This document shows, piece after piece, positions 17,797-27,499 of a stretch of 64,000 nucleotides of DNA. This DNA is from JAEUIG01 sp046349775. Its GTDB lineage: Bacteria > Planctomycetota > Planctomycetia > Planctomycetales > Planctomycetaceae. Position 1 is the stretch's first letter. Each line of letters starts with the position of its first letter. The position numbers were made by a program, and so were the translations under genes. The stretch covers positions 62,001-126,000 of the forward strand of contig JAXMBS010000003.1 in the NCBI GenBank assembly GCA_046349775.1, written 5' to 3'. Below the pieces are notes generated by a model. It was not told the DNA's origin, did no database searches, and saw only the letters and a list, made by a program, of their open reading frames with translations.

Positions 17797-18069
17797 ATGT
17801 CACAGGCCATCGTAAATCCGGAGGAATTGCGGGCATTCGCGCAGAAACTCAAGCAGTTCAACAACGTGCTCTCCGACCAGGCGGCCATGTTGGCCAATCA
17901 GCTGGATGCGCTCAGCAATACGTGGCGCGACCAGGAGAACCGCAAGTTCTCCGAAGAGTTCAAGGAGCACCTGCGCCTGCTCGGTCAATTCGTGGAAATG
18001 AACAACCGCCACATCCCATACCTGCTGCGCAAGGCCGAGCGGATCGACGAGTATCTGCAGCAACGATGA
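17797..18069 (+). CDS. WXG100-like small helical protein
   Basis: The 90-residue product is all-helical with a helix-turn-helix layout. Helix 1 (NPEELRAFAQKLKQFNNVLS) leads to NTWRDQENRKF, followed by a second amphipathic helix (SEEFKEHLRLLGQFVEMNN). Length, the central Trp (W43) and the helical hairpin fit the WXG100 (ESAT-6) family, whose members pair and are exported by EccC/EssC ATPases. The classical W-x-G is replaced by W-R-D. W43-x7-F51 recurs in the next two genes. GAGAGGA lies before the ATG. The locus ends in an FtsK/SpoIIIE ATPase gene, as in type VII systems. Confidence 0.75.
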   Translation: MSQAIVNPEELRAFAQKLKQFNNVLSDQAAMLANQLDALSNTWRDQENRKFSEEFKEHLRLLGQFVEMNNRHIPYLLRKAERIDEYLQQR

Positions 18070-18238
18070 AATCGATTTTGGATCTTAGATTTCCGATTTT
18101 CGATTGGGATTCTCCTCAACGTTGAGCCCTCAACGTTCAACGAACCGTCTTTCGATATTCGGATTTCGAATTCTCGACTGTCGATTAACCACAAACAATC
18201 AACCATAAACCCGATTCGTCGATCAACCCTGAACCCGG
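18067..18238. repeat. Long block of 7-bp-period word repeats
   Basis: The whole gap between two cassette genes is made of changing heptad words: GATTTCC GATTTTC near 18090, TCAACGT repeats at 18117-18142, TTTCGAT and relatives near 18150-18178, then (minus strand) GGTTTAT GGTTGAT words to 18237. The run begins at the stop codon of the first gene and ends at the ATG of the next, with no evident ribosome binding site. Confidence 0.8.
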
Positions 18239-18760
18239 ATGCGCGCCAACGTCCTTTCCATCCCGGCCCTCCGCGATCTGAAGGCCGGCATCCTCAAGTT
18301 TCAGCAGGAGGCCCAGGGGGGGCTCGAAGCCGCCCAGATGGAGCTTCACAAGCTGATCGCGTGGATCGAGCAGGACCGGCCGGCGTACTGGAATTCACAG
18401 GTTCGGCGGGCGTTTGATCAGGTGGCGGCTACGCGCGCGGCGCTGATGTCCTGTCAGATGCGGACGGTCGGCGGACATCGGCCCGCGTGTATCGAAGAAA
18501 AGAAAGCCCACCAGAAGGCGAAGCTGCGGCTCGAACATTGCCACGAACAACTCAAACGCGTCCAGCAATGGGCGGTCAAGTTGCAGCGCGAAGTGGACGA
18601 GTTCCGGGCACGCGTGGCGGCGGCGCGGCATCTTGTCGAACACGGACTGCCGCAATCGCTGGCCATGCTCGATCGTTCCATTGACGCCTTGGAAGCCTAC
18701 GCGGAAGTGCCGCAACCGCTCGCACAGGGAACCGCAGACGCCCAAACTGAAAGCGGTTGA
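18239..18760 (+). CDS. Coiled-coil protein of the WXG100/FtsK cassette
   Basis: The 173-residue protein is predicted to be nearly all helix and has no signal peptide. Residues 50-59 read YWNSQVRRAF, which repeats the W-x7-F spacing of its two small neighbours (W51, F59). A long Lys/Glu/Gln/Arg-rich coiled coil follows (EEKKAHQKAKLRLEHCHEQL to about residue 130), then an amphipathic tail. Two cysteines (SCQ, PACIEEK) lie near the middle. The family is unfamiliar to me. Position suggests a substrate, chaperone or structural partner of the ATPase. The stop TGA is formed by the first word of the following heptad repeat. Confidence 0.65.
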   Translation: MRANVLSIPALRDLKAGILKFQQEAQGGLEAAQMELHKLIAWIEQDRPAYWNSQVRRAFDQVAATRAALMSCQMRTVGGHRPACIEEKKAHQKAKLRLEHCHEQLKRVQQWAVKLQREVDEFRARVAAARHLVEHGLPQSLAMLDRSIDALEAYAEVPQPLAQGTADAQTESG

Positions 18761-18823
18761 TCGTTGATCGCTTATGGTTGATCGACGTCAAATTACCACT
18801 CACCAGACCACCAAGACACCCTT
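18755..18823. repeat. 7-bp-period words starting in a stop codon
   Basis: GGTTGATC supplies the TGA of the upstream gene and continues as GTTGATC words to about 18789. A second set (CACTCAC CAGACCA and on) follows to about 18823, 11 bases before the next ATG. The same CACCAGACCACCA wording occurs inverted at 55592-55620 and near 63430. Confidence 0.8.
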
Positions 18824-18834
18824 TCCCAAAAACC

Positions 18835-19059
18835 ATGAACACCGGCAACTTCCAGGCCGCCCGTGGCCGCATTGAGGAAGCGCTGGAACAGCTCCAGTTG
18901 GACTGGCGCGCCGCCAGCGAGACCTGGGTCGATCGCAATGCGGCCCAGTTCGCCGAGCTGCATCTGCAGCCTGTCTTCGAAGAGTTCAAGACCGCCCTGC
19001 CGGCGATTTCTCACCTCGTGCTGGTCGTTCAGGCCGCCGGCCGCGATCTGGAAGAATGA
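18835..19059 (+). CDS. Second WXG100-like small helical protein
   Basis: The 74-residue product starts at an ATG at 18835 with no strong ribosome binding site. An N-terminal helix (AARGRIEEALEQLQLDW) leads to ETWVDRNAAQFAELHLQPVF. The stretch TW-x-D-x5-F-x-E aligns directly with TWRDQENRKFSEE of the first cassette gene (W31-x7-F39 here), which argues for common descent. It is shorter than typical WXG100 proteins (about 100 residues) and ends GRDLEE. I infer a partner or substrate of the ATPase encoded 120 bases downstream. Confidence 0.6.
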   Translation: MNTGNFQAARGRIEEALEQLQLDWRAASETWVDRNAAQFAELHLQPVFEEFKTALPAISHLVLVVQAAGRDLEE

Positions 19060-19062
19060 GTA

Positions 19063-19170
19063 CCAAGAACCTGAATCGAGCGAATGGTGTGAAACGTGAT
19101 TGAATCTTGCGACGTCGTTAACGACCCTAACCCTTCACACTCTTCGAGCTGTTCGTACTGTTCGCACCCT
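19063..19170. repeat. 9-bp-period repeats before the ATPase gene
   Basis: From about 19073, GAATCGAGC GAATGGTGT continues in nonamer steps. From 19131 to 19170, read on the minus strand, the words are GTGCGAACA GTACGAACA and two diverged units. The latter match the repeat at 74-92 over 17 bases. The ATPase ATG is at 19180. Confidence 0.7.
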
Positions 19171-19179
19171 GTCGTCGAT

Positions 19180-22100
19180 ATGCCCGATACACCTGTGACC
19201 CCGTCGCCTGTTGAGCGAACTTGGACGGAACCGACGGCGGCCGCTCCATTGCACCGCGCCTCGGGCGAGCGATACGCGTCGCTCTTGAGCGACTTCCAGG
19301 CCGCCATCGACCTCCGCGTTTCTCGCGAACGACAGCTCGCCGCGGAACAGTCGCATTCCCAGGACGAATGCGAGCGCGAACTGCGCGACAGGCTCGCCGA
19401 GCGCACAGCAGCGCAGACGGCTGACGTCGCCACCCTGGATTCCGCAATCGAACAGCGCCGGTCGTCCGCGCTCGCCGAGCTCGAAGCGGTCGCCGCCGCA
19501 GCCCGCGAAGAGCACTTGACGCGCGTCCGCGAGATCGAGGCCGAGTTCTATCGCCAGACGTCCGACGTCGAAGCCCGCTACGAGGACAGTGCGTGGGTCA
19601 CATCGTCAGTCTTGGACGACACGGCCGAGGACAGCCCCTCGCGGCAATTCGAACGCGCCACACAGACGCGCGACCGCTCGCGCGAGGCGCAGGTCGCGGA
19701 ACTGGCGGGCGTCGAAGACAACTACCGCGCCACCGTGACCGAACGGGGCTGGCGCGAGCCGGCGTTGTCGGAACCCGACCTGCGACCGCGCTCGCTCGAC
19801 GAAGCCCAGCAGCTCTTCACCGCACAGATGGAAGAAGCGCGGGCCGGCCTGGCGTCGCTGGGCAAACTCAAGTTGCCAAGGTTGTTTCTGGGCGCCGGCT
19901 GGCTGATTGTGCTCCTGCTGATTGTCGTGGCCATCTTTACGCCGCTGTTCCTGTTTGTCGATCCGGCGCTCGTCGGGGTGTCCGCCGGCAGCATGTGGGG
20001 CGTCGTCTCGGCCGGAGCGGCCGCCATTTTGGGTCTGCTGGCGCTGCTCGTCCTCTACCTGGTGGGAACGACCCAGCAGTCCGAGCGGTTTCGCGTAGTG
20101 CAGGAAGCGCTCGGCGCCGCGAACGTGTTGCACCAGCGGTGGCAGGCACTGGCCGACCGGGAACAACAAAAGCAGCAGGCGGAGTTCGACTCGCAGCAGG
20201 CGGCCTTCGTCGCGAAGCGGCAGACGGCGCTCAACCGGTATCAGCGGGCGCTCGACGAGCACCGCCATGAGTCGGAAGGCACGCGCACCCGGAACCTGCT
20301 GGAGGAAAACGCCCGCTTCGGCGAATTGCAGCAGGCCGTCGACGCGCGCCACGCCGAAATCGCCCGTCAGATCGAGTCGGAGTTCGGCGCGCGCCGGGCC
20401 GCATTGATCGCCGCCGCCGAGTCCGGCCAGCGCGAACTCCAGTTCCAACTGGACGAGCACCGGCAGCGCCGTCGCCGCCAGCAGGCGGAATTGTGGCATC
20501 AACTCAAAACGGAGTGGGAAGCGGCCACCCGACAACTGGAGGCCGGATTGCAGCAGGCACACGTCGACGGCGCCGCGCGGTTCGCCGAATGGGCAGCTCT
20601 CGCGGAAGGGGCGTGGTCGCCGGCGACGACGTTGCCAACCGGTTTTCGACGCGGCGAATATCGAATCGATCTGGAGCAATGGACGCACGCCATTCCGACC
20701 GACATGCGGCTGGCCCCCGCACGACGCGCCTCCGCATCCCGAGTGAGACGGCTTTCCCGGATTTCGCCTCGCTGTTTCTGCGGACGTCCGGACCGGATTC
20801 GCGGACGGCAGCCACGCAGCTTCTGCAAAGCCTGCTGTTGCGGTGGCTGACGCTCGTGCCCCCGGCAAGCTGCGGCTGACCATCATCGATCCGGTCGGCC
20901 TGGGCGAGAGTTTCGCCGGCTTCATGCACCTGGCCGACTACGATGAATTGCTGGTGACGAAACGGATCTGGACGGAACCAGACCAGATCGAACAGCAACT
21001 CGCCGATCTTACCCAGCACATGGAAAACGTCCTGCAGAAGTATCTGCGGAACGAGTTCGCCTCAATCCGAGGAGTACAACACATTTGCCGGAGAAGTCGC
21101 CGGAGCCGTACCGCGTGCTGGTGATTACGGACTTCCCGGCGAAGTTCAGCGAGCTGGCCGCGCGGCGGCTGACCAGCATCATCGCCAGCGGACCACGCTG
21201 CGGCGTGTTCACGCTGCTGAGCATGGACCCGAAGCGCGATCTGCCCCACGGCTTTGATCCGGCCGTCCTTGTTGAGAACCTGCCGGAACTCCACTGGACC
21301 CGGCATGCCGAACAATCGTCGACAATGGAGGACCTGCTGGGCGACGGCATTCCCACACGTGCGCCCGCCGTGACGCCCGTCGCCGAATCCGACCCCGGAT
21401 TTCGCGTGACATCCGGCCCGCTGGCGCGCTGGCCGCTGACCGTCGAAACGCCCCCTCCGCCGGAACAGTTCACCGCGATCGTCCGCCGCGTGGGTGATGC
21501 CTCCAAGGACGCGCGGCGTGTCGAAGTCGCATTCGATCGGATCGCACCCCCTGTCGACCAGTTGTGGACGCAGAGCAGCCGGCACGGCATCGACCTCCCG
21601 CTGGGTCGCGCCGGCGCCACGAAACATCAGCACCTGCGGCTCGGCAAAGGGACCAGTCAGCACATGCTCATCGCCGGCAAGACCGGCTCCGGCAAATCGA
21701 CCTTCCTCCACTGCCTGATTACCAACCTGGCGCTGTATTACAGCCCGGACGAAGTGCGGTTCTCACTCGTTGACTTCAAGAAAGGGGTCGAGTTCAAGGC
21801 CTATGCGGCACTGCAATTGCCGCACGCCGACGTCATCGCAATTGAGAGCGACCGCGAGTTCGGCGTCAGCGTCCTGCAGCGGCTCGACGCCGTGCTGCAG
21901 GAACGCGGCGATCTGTTCCGCCGGCAGGGCGTCCAGGACCTCGCTGGTTTTCGCGCCGCGCAACCGACGGTCCCGCTCCCGCGACTGTTGCTGGTCATCG
22001 ACGAATTCCAGGAGTTCTTTGTCGAGGAGGACCGGCTCAGCCAGTCGGCCGCGCTGCTGCTCGACCGGCTGATCCGCCAGGGACGTGCGTTTGGCATCCA

Positions 22101-23367
22101 CGTCGTCCTCGGCTCGCAGACCCTCGGCGGCGCGTACTCGCTCGCGCGCAGCACGATGGGCCAGGTCGCCGTGCGCGTCGCGCTGCAATGCAGCGAAGCG
22201 GACGCGCATCTGATCCTGAGCGAAGAAAACACCGCCGCCCGGCTGCTCACGCGCCCCGGCGAAGCCATCTACAACGACGCCAACGGCCTGGTCGAAGGCA
22301 ACCATCCCTTCCAGATCGCCTGGCTGCCGGATGACCAGCGCGAGACCTGGCTCCGTCGCCTGCAGGCGCTCGCCGCCGGGCAGAAACGGCATGATCCCCC
22401 CGCCATCGTCTTCGAGGGGAACGTCCCCTCCGATCCGGAGCGGAATGCGCCGCTGGTTTCCATGCTCCAGCGCGCGGTCACCGGAGCTGCGCCGTCTGTG
22501 GCTCCTCCGTCGCCGCAGGTCTGGCTCGGCGAAGCGGTCGAAATCAAGCCGCCGACCGCACTGGTTTTCGAGCGGCGCAACGGCGCCAATGTGCTCATCG
22601 TCGGCCAGGACGTCGACGCAGCCTTCGGGATCATGACGACCGCGGCCGTCACGCTCGCCGCGCAGTTGCCGGGCGATCCTGATGCGCCCCCGGTTGTCGT
22701 TCTCGACGGTTCTGCACCGGAATCGCCGGAGGCGGCCGTTTGGCAATCGATCGTGCGACGGTTCCCCGATTCGATCACCTTGACGGGGCCGCGCGGCGCC
22801 GGCGAGGCCCTTCAAAAACTGAACGATGACCTGCAGCAACGTCTGGCCGATCCCGACGGTGCACATCCGCCGCGATTCCTCCTCGTGCATCACCTGAGCC
22901 GCTTCCGCGAACTGCGAAAAGCCGACGACGAATTCGGCCTGGCTTCCTTCGGCGGGGGCGGCAGCGAAAAGCCGGTCGAGCCGTCGAAGCTGTTCTCCGA
23001 TCTGCTCGCCAGTGGGCCCGCCGTCGGTCTCCACACACTGGTCTGGTGTGATTCGGCCAACACGGTGGAGCGGTGGTTCAGCCGCACCACCATGCGCGAG
23101 CTCGAGAACCGGATCGTGTTCCAGATGAACTCGACCGACTCCAGCAACCTTGTCGACAGCCCGGCGGCCGCCAGATTGGGGGTACACCGGGCACTCTTGT
23201 ACCGCGAAGAGTCCGGTACGAGTGAGAAGTTTCGGCCGTATCACGCCCCCGCCGCCGACTGGCTGCGGACCCCGTCGAGCCCGCCGGTGCCCCCCGCACC
23301 GGCGGATGACGGCGGCCTCCAGGACGCCGGCGTCGCCCGCGAGCTGTCGGAATTCCGGATCCTCTGA
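19180..23367 (+). CDS. Membrane-bound FtsK/SpoIIIE-family ATPase, type VII-like; frameshifted
   Basis: Joined across frames, this is a protein of about 1,395 residues. Order: a coiled coil (about 40-215), two adjacent membrane helices (about 232-258 and 271-296), a second coiled coil (300-465), a linker, then an FtsK/SpoIIIE ATPase domain with P-loop GKTGSGKS (21679-21699) and Walker B LLLVIDEF (21985-22008). A second, degenerate ATPase-like domain has VLIVGQDVDAAF where a P-loop would be. EccC/EssC ATPases of type VII secretion also place two membrane helices before tandem ATPase domains, but lack flanking coiled coils of this length. Frames change near 20725, 20838, 21065 and 21095, so no single frame spans the gene. 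It follows three small W-x7-F genes. Confidence 0.8.
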
Positions 23368-23482
23368 CGGCCGAAGTCGGCAACCCGTTCTTGAAACGCG
23401 TGCGACGGCAGGGTTAGAATCCCCGCAATTCCCGGATCATTTCCGGCTCCAGAATTCTCCTGACGAAGCTCCGCGAAAGGTC

Positions 23483-24838
23483 ATGCCGCACAAGTCGACC
23501 GACGTCCGGGTGGTCGAAGCCGCCTTGTCCATTGAAGACTGTCCGTTCCGTTCGCCCCTCAAGTTCGGCGGGCGAGTCATGTCAACTTCCAAGTTGATGA
23601 ACGTGACGGTGACTGTCGAATCCCGCAAGGGGCAGCACTCCGCCGGCTTCGGCAGCATGCCCGTCGGAAACATCTGGGCCTGGCCGTCCGATGCGATCGC
23701 GCCGGATCAGTCCGAAAAGGCCATGCTCCAGTTCGCCGAGGCGGTCGTCCGCCTGACGGACGCTCTCGACGAGTTCGATCATCCGATCGACATCATGTAC
23801 ACCGTCGAAGGGGAGTACGCCCACCTCGCCAAATCGGTCTCCGTCAAGCTCGGGCTGAAGGAGCCGCTGCCGACCCTGGCGCAGCTCGTGGCCGCCAGCC
23901 CGCTCGATGCCGCGCTGCACGACGCCTACGGCCGCGTCAACAACGTCAACAGCTACGACGCGCTGTCGAAGAACTTCATGAATCAGGATCTGGCCGCTTA
24001 CCTCGACGAACAGTTCGCCGGCGAATACCTCGATCAATACACCTCGCGCACCCTCAAACCGCGGATGCCCTTGTACCACCTCGTGGGCGCCCTCGATCCC
24101 CTGACGCCCGCCGATGTGACGCAACCCCTCAAGGACAAACTTCCCGAATGTCTCGCGGATTGGATTCCGTACAACGGACTGACGCACCTCAAGATCAAGC
24201 TCAGCGGCGATGACCTCGTCTGGGACGTCGACCGCGTGCTGGCAATTGACCGCGTCGCCGGCGAAGCGCAGGCCAAACGCGGCTGCGCCGCCTGGTTCTA
24301 CTCCACCGATTTCAATGAGAAGTGCGCGAACGTCCAGTACGTCCTCGACTTCCTCAAGCAGATCAAGCAGAAGAACCCGGCGGCGTACGACCGGATTCAG
24401 TACATCGAGCAGCCCACACACCGCGACCTCAAGGCGCATCCCGAAAACCGGATGCACGATGCCGCCCAGCTCAAACCGATCGTCATCGATGAGTCGCTGG
24501 TGGATTACGAGGCCCTGCAGCTCGCACGCGACCAGGGCTACACCGGCGTGGCTCTGAAAGCCTGCAAGGGGCACACCGAAGCGTTGTTCGCCGCCGCCGC
24601 GGCGCAAAAGTACGGCATGTTCCTGTGCGTCCAGGACCTCACCTGCCCCGGCTACTCGTTCTTGCACTCGGCCAGCCTGGCGGCCCGCATCCCGACAGTC
24701 GCGGCCATCGAGGGGAACGGCCGGCAGTTTTGCCCGGCCGCCAACAAGAAGTGGGCCCGCCAGTTCCCCTCCATGTTTGACATCAAGGACGGCACGGTTG
24801 GCACCGCCGCACTGGACGGACTGGGGCTGGGCTTCTGA
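23483..24838 (+). CDS. Enolase-superfamily (mandelate racemase/muconate cyclase-like) enzyme
   Basis: The 451-residue protein has an N-terminal capping domain and a C-terminal TIM-barrel half. Visible superfamily features are the KxK-type lysines in LTHLKIKLSG, the metal-ligand region IQYIEQPTHRD, IVIDESLVDYE on the next strand, and LKACKGHTEA. These proteins abstract a proton alpha to a carboxylate, usually in sugar-acid or amino-acid metabolism; the substrate is not evident. Members related to this one are common in planctomycetes. The ATG at 23483 gives a plausible N-terminus (MPHKSTDVRVV); GAAAGG is close upstream. A terminator follows. Confidence 0.78.
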   Translation: MPHKSTDVRVVEAALSIEDCPFRSPLKFGGRVMSTSKLMNVTVTVESRKGQHSAGFGSMPVGNIWAWPSDAIAPDQSEKAMLQFAEAVVRLTDALDEFDHPIDIMYTVEGEYAHLAKSVSVKLGLKEPLPTLAQLVAASPLDAALHDAYGRVNNVNSYDALSKNFMNQDLAAYLDEQFAGEYLDQYTSRTLKPRMPLYHLVGALDPLTPADVTQPLKDKLPECLADWIPYNGLTHLKIKLSGDDLVWDVDRVLAIDRVAGEAQAKRGCAAWFYSTDFNEKCANVQYVLDFLKQIKQKNPAAYDRIQYIEQPTHRDLKAHPENRMHDAAQLKPIVIDESLVDYEALQLARDQGYTGVALKACKGHTEALFAAAAAQKYGMFLCVQDLTCPGYSFLHSASLAARIPTVAAIEGNGRQFCPAANKKWARQFPSMFDIKDGTVGTAALDGLGLGF

Positions 24839-24878
24839 GTCGCACCCGCAGGCTGGGAACCGCGGCTGATCAAACAAA

Positions 24879-24918
24879 GCACCCCGGCTGCCATGGTGCA
24901 ACCGGGGTGCAATTGTTT
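24879..24918 (+). terminator. Hairpin terminator after the enolase-superfamily gene
   Basis: GCACCCCGG and CCGGGGTGC flank a loop of about 14 bases and are followed by AATTGTTT. It lies 40 bases beyond the stop and between convergent genes, so it may serve both. Confidence 0.75.
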
Positions 24919-24950
24919 CCTGACGTCTGACCTCTGACGTCGCATCTCTT
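24919..24950. repeat. 7-bp-period words beside a stop codon
   Basis: TGACGTC TGACCTC TGACGTC, then a diverged unit, ending two bases from the stop codon of the minus-strand gene at 24952. Confidence 0.8.
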
Positions 24951-24951
24951 C

Positions 24952-26049
24952 TTATCGCGTCCTCGGCACGGCCATCAGTTGCGGGTTCGGGTCGAAGGCC
25001 CAGATCCGGAACCCGGCCGGCAACGTTGTGCTGCCGGTGGCGAGGCCCCCTTCGTCGCCGAGCTGCGAATCAAATGGAATCTTGCGGCCCTGGGCATCGA
25101 TCGCCAGCACCTGCACCGAGTTATTGAACTGCGTCACCAGTGCATTGACACTCTGGCGGGCGCCGTATCGTGCCCGCAATGGCTTGATCGTCGGATCGTT
25201 GGCGCTGCTGAACGCTCCAACCGTCACGACCGACTGATACCGGTCGTGCCAGACATAGGCGTCCACGTTCTCGACCTGCCGCATCGTCGCCGCCAGATCG
25301 CGGGCTTCCTGCGCGGCGATGTCGAGGTCATCGTCGACTGTGAACTGGTACCCCTTGAAAGTAGAACCAAGCGGCGTTTCCATGCCGGTCTTGCCGGCAA
25401 ACGTCGCCACCACCAGCGTGAACTTCCCCTTGTTCTCGAGCAGCGAGTTCCGCTCCGAATGATTCAGCCGCAGCACGAAGTTGTCCACGCTCTGATACGC
25501 CGCCACTTCCTCCGGCGGAATCAGCGGATTGATCGTCATGAACGCGCCGGCCAGCGGAGTCGGACGCTTCTCGGTTTTCTCGAAAATGACCCCGTCCTGC
25601 AGACACTTGGGATTGTACGCCTTGAGCCATTTCAGCGTCTTCTGCGCGGTGCTGTCGTCGATCCCTTTGTAGTTGCCGGCCAGAACGCCAATCGACCTCT
25701 GCTGTCGCAGGTTCTTGCGTCGCACCGCCCGTCCGGCGCTGTCCTGCGTGATCACCGGCGCCGTCGTGAGATTGATCGAGTGGACGTAAGCCGGGATGCC
25801 CCGCTGACGCAACTCGAGCACGAGCTCATCGGCCGCCTGCTCCGGCGTCTTGCCTTCTTCCACAGACCCGTCTTCCGACGTCGTCTGGAAACTGGCCACC
25901 ATCACCATCCACGGCCCTAATTCCTTGTTCAGCGCGTACTTCTTGCCGGGGATGGCCTCGATCCGCGCCGCATGCGCAAGCGACGCGGATGTCAGCATTC
26001 CGAACACTCCACAGACAACCAACAGCCTCTGAGTCCAGCGGCGGGACAT
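24952..26049 (-). CDS. Secreted protein of unknown function
   Basis: The product of 365 residues has a signal peptide (RLLVVCGVFGMLTSASLAHA). The mature part opens with a segment GPWMVMVASFQTTSEDGSVE followed by a helix (AADELVLELRQRGIPAYVHS). This is the strand-helix-strand start typical of SPOR-like domains. A second similar unit, GKFTLVVATFAGKTGMETPL with ARDLAATMRQVENVDAYVWHD, follows and leads to SVVTVGAFSS. It may thus hold two SPOR-like repeats, which bind denuded peptidoglycan in other bacteria; this is an inference from the pattern. GGAG lies six bases before the ATG at 26049. Confidence 0.7.
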   Translation of the reverse strand: MSRRWTQRLLVVCGVFGMLTSASLAHAARIEAIPGKKYALNKELGPWMVMVASFQTTSEDGSVEEGKTPEQAADELVLELRQRGIPAYVHSINLTTAPVITQDSAGRAVRRKNLRQQRSIGVLAGNYKGIDDSTAQKTLKWLKAYNPKCLQDGVIFEKTEKRPTPLAGAFMTINPLIPPEEVAAYQSVDNFVLRLNHSERNSLLENKGKFTLVVATFAGKTGMETPLGSTFKGYQFTVDDDLDIAAQEARDLAATMRQVENVDAYVWHDRYQSVVTVGAFSSANDPTIKPLRARYGARQSVNALVTQFNNSVQVLAIDAQGRKIPFDSQLGDEGGLATGSTTLPAGFRIWAFDPNPQLMAVPRTR

Positions 26050-26226
26050 GACACACTCCGTTGTGGCATGGATCCGAAAATACAGAACGGGAGTTCGGCC
26101 CGCGAAAGCTTTCGCGTTCATCATGAAACGCGCACAGCCGCGGACACTCCGGCGCTCGCCGGGACCGTTCTGGAGGGAATTCCGAAGGGAAACTTGAGAC
26201 AAACTGAGGGAAGGGGCGGCCTTTTA

Positions 26227-26973
26227 TCAAAAGCCCTTGAGCGTGTCCATAGGCCATTTTTCCCCCAGCGCCGACTGCTGGAGCGCGAACAATCGACGCA
26301 TGCCGCCGCGCGCAAGCTGCATCATCGACGCCAGTTGCGTCTCGTCGAACGTCCCCCGCTCCGCCGTCCCCTGCACCTCCACGTACCGCCCGGCCCCCGT
26401 CATCACCACATTAAAATCCACGTCCGCCCGGCTGTCTTCCACGTAATCGAGATCCAGCGCCGGCTCGCCGCCGACAATCCCCACGCTCACCGCCGCCACG
26501 CAGCCGGTCAGCGCACGGGCGCGATCAAAATCGGCCGCTTCGATTGCGCTCAGCGCATCGACGAGTGCAACATACCCGCCGGTAATGCTCAGCGTCCGCG
26601 TCCCGCCGTCCGCTTCCAGCACATCACAATCGACCGTCACCGTCCGCCGTCCCAGCGCCTTCATCTCCACGACCGCCCGCAGGCTCCGCCCGATCAACCG
26701 CTGGATCTCATTCGTGCGACCGTCGACATTTGCACGCTCGCGCCGTTTGCGCGGCGCCGTGCTCCCGGGCAGCATGCTGTACTCGGCCGTCAGCCACCCG
26801 CCGCTGTCGGGCCGAGCCGCCTTCCACGGCGGGACTTCTTCGTCAATCGACGCCGTGCACAGCACCGTCGTGCGCCCCGCCTGAATCCGCACGCTCCCGG
26901 GCGCCGAGCGCGTATACCCGCGCTCGATGGTGATCTGGCGAAGTTCGTCGGATTGTCGGCCGCTTGGACGCAT
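26227..26973 (-). CDS. rph: Ribonuclease PH
   Basis: RNase PH is a phosphorolytic 3'-5' exonuclease that trims tRNA precursors. The 248-residue product starts MRPSGRQSDELRQITIERG (RPDGR-type N-terminus) and carries GSVRIQAGRTTVLCTASID, PRKRRERANVDGRTNEIQRLIGR read in shorter pieces, DCDVLEADGGTRTLSITGG and the C-terminal EVQGTAERGTF. All family landmarks are present and the length is normal (about 240-250). It is the usual single-domain form. It sits upstream of the SPOR-like gene on the same strand, 177 bases apart. Confidence 0.93.
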   Translation of the reverse strand: MRPSGRQSDELRQITIERGYTRSAPGSVRIQAGRTTVLCTASIDEEVPPWKAARPDSGGWLTAEYSMLPGSTAPRKRRERANVDGRTNEIQRLIGRSLRAVVEMKALGRRTVTVDCDVLEADGGTRTLSITGGYVALVDALSAIEAADFDRARALTGCVAAVSVGIVGGEPALDLDYVEDSRADVDFNVVMTGAGRYVEVQGTAERGTFDETQLASMMQLARGGMRRLFALQQSALGEKWPMDTLKGF

Positions 26974-26989
26974 GAGGGGTGGAGCGTTT

Positions 26990-27040
26990 TGGGTTGATCG
27001 ATAAAACATCAACGGATTCGACGTCAAACGCGGAGCGATT
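26990..27040. repeat. Heptad-like words between rph and the GNAT gene
   Basis: GGTTGATC GATAAAA CATCAAC and related units fill the gap. The GTTGATC word is shared with 12739-12774, 18755-18789 and 30995-31036. The period is less regular here. Confidence 0.55.
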
Positions 27041-27044
27041 CACA

Positions 27045-27458
27045 TCAATACAGCCGCCTTCCCATGCTGATTCGATCTTCGACATCAAAGCCGAGTGTCT
27101 TGTAGAAGGCGATGACCTCAGCGTTGGTCGAGCGAACTTGGAGATTCATCTTGAGACAGCCGCGCCGGATGAGAGCGGCCTGTAGACGCTGGATGAGACT
27201 GGTGGCGATGCCGCGACGGCGATATCCCGGATCAACCGCCACCGAGTAAACCCAGCCCCGGTGACCATCGTAGCCCCCCATCACCGTGCCAACGATCGCA
27301 GCGTTGATGTCGGCCACGAAGAACAGGTCCCGCTCGACTGCCAGTTTGTTGCGAATCGACGTCGCCGGATCATTGTGCGGCGCACTATCCGGTAGCACGG
27401 CGTTCCACAACGCGACAACAGCCGCCTGGTCACTGTCTTCGTAGGCACGAATCCGCAT
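27045..27458 (-). CDS. GNAT-family acetyltransferase (YpeA-like)
   Basis: The 137-residue protein has the GNAT core. Motif A is VAVDPGYRRRGIATSLIQRL with the acetyl-CoA binding RRRGIA loop. Motif B follows with KMNLQVRSTNAEVIAFYKTL and GFDVEDRISMGRRLY. The N-terminus (MRIRAYEDSDQAAVVALWN) and short length match the YpeA group of uncharacterised bacterial acetyltransferases. Substrate unknown. It lies between hemQ and rph on the same strand with short gaps, but each gap contains repeat words or no obvious ribosome binding site. Confidence 0.85.
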   Translation of the reverse strand: MRIRAYEDSDQAAVVALWNAVLPDSAPHNDPATSIRNKLAVERDLFFVADINAAIVGTVMGGYDGHRGWVYSVAVDPGYRRRGIATSLIQRLQAALIRRGCLKMNLQVRSTNAEVIAFYKTLGFDVEDRISMGRRLY

Positions 27459-27499
27459 GGGGACTGGTCCAGATACGTCGCATCGCCTGCGGCTCGCCG

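Noticed and set aside
18067..18238. Could the word repeats be a CRISPR array?
   Set aside because: Units are 7-9 bases, imperfect, without spacers of constant length, and no cas gene is present.
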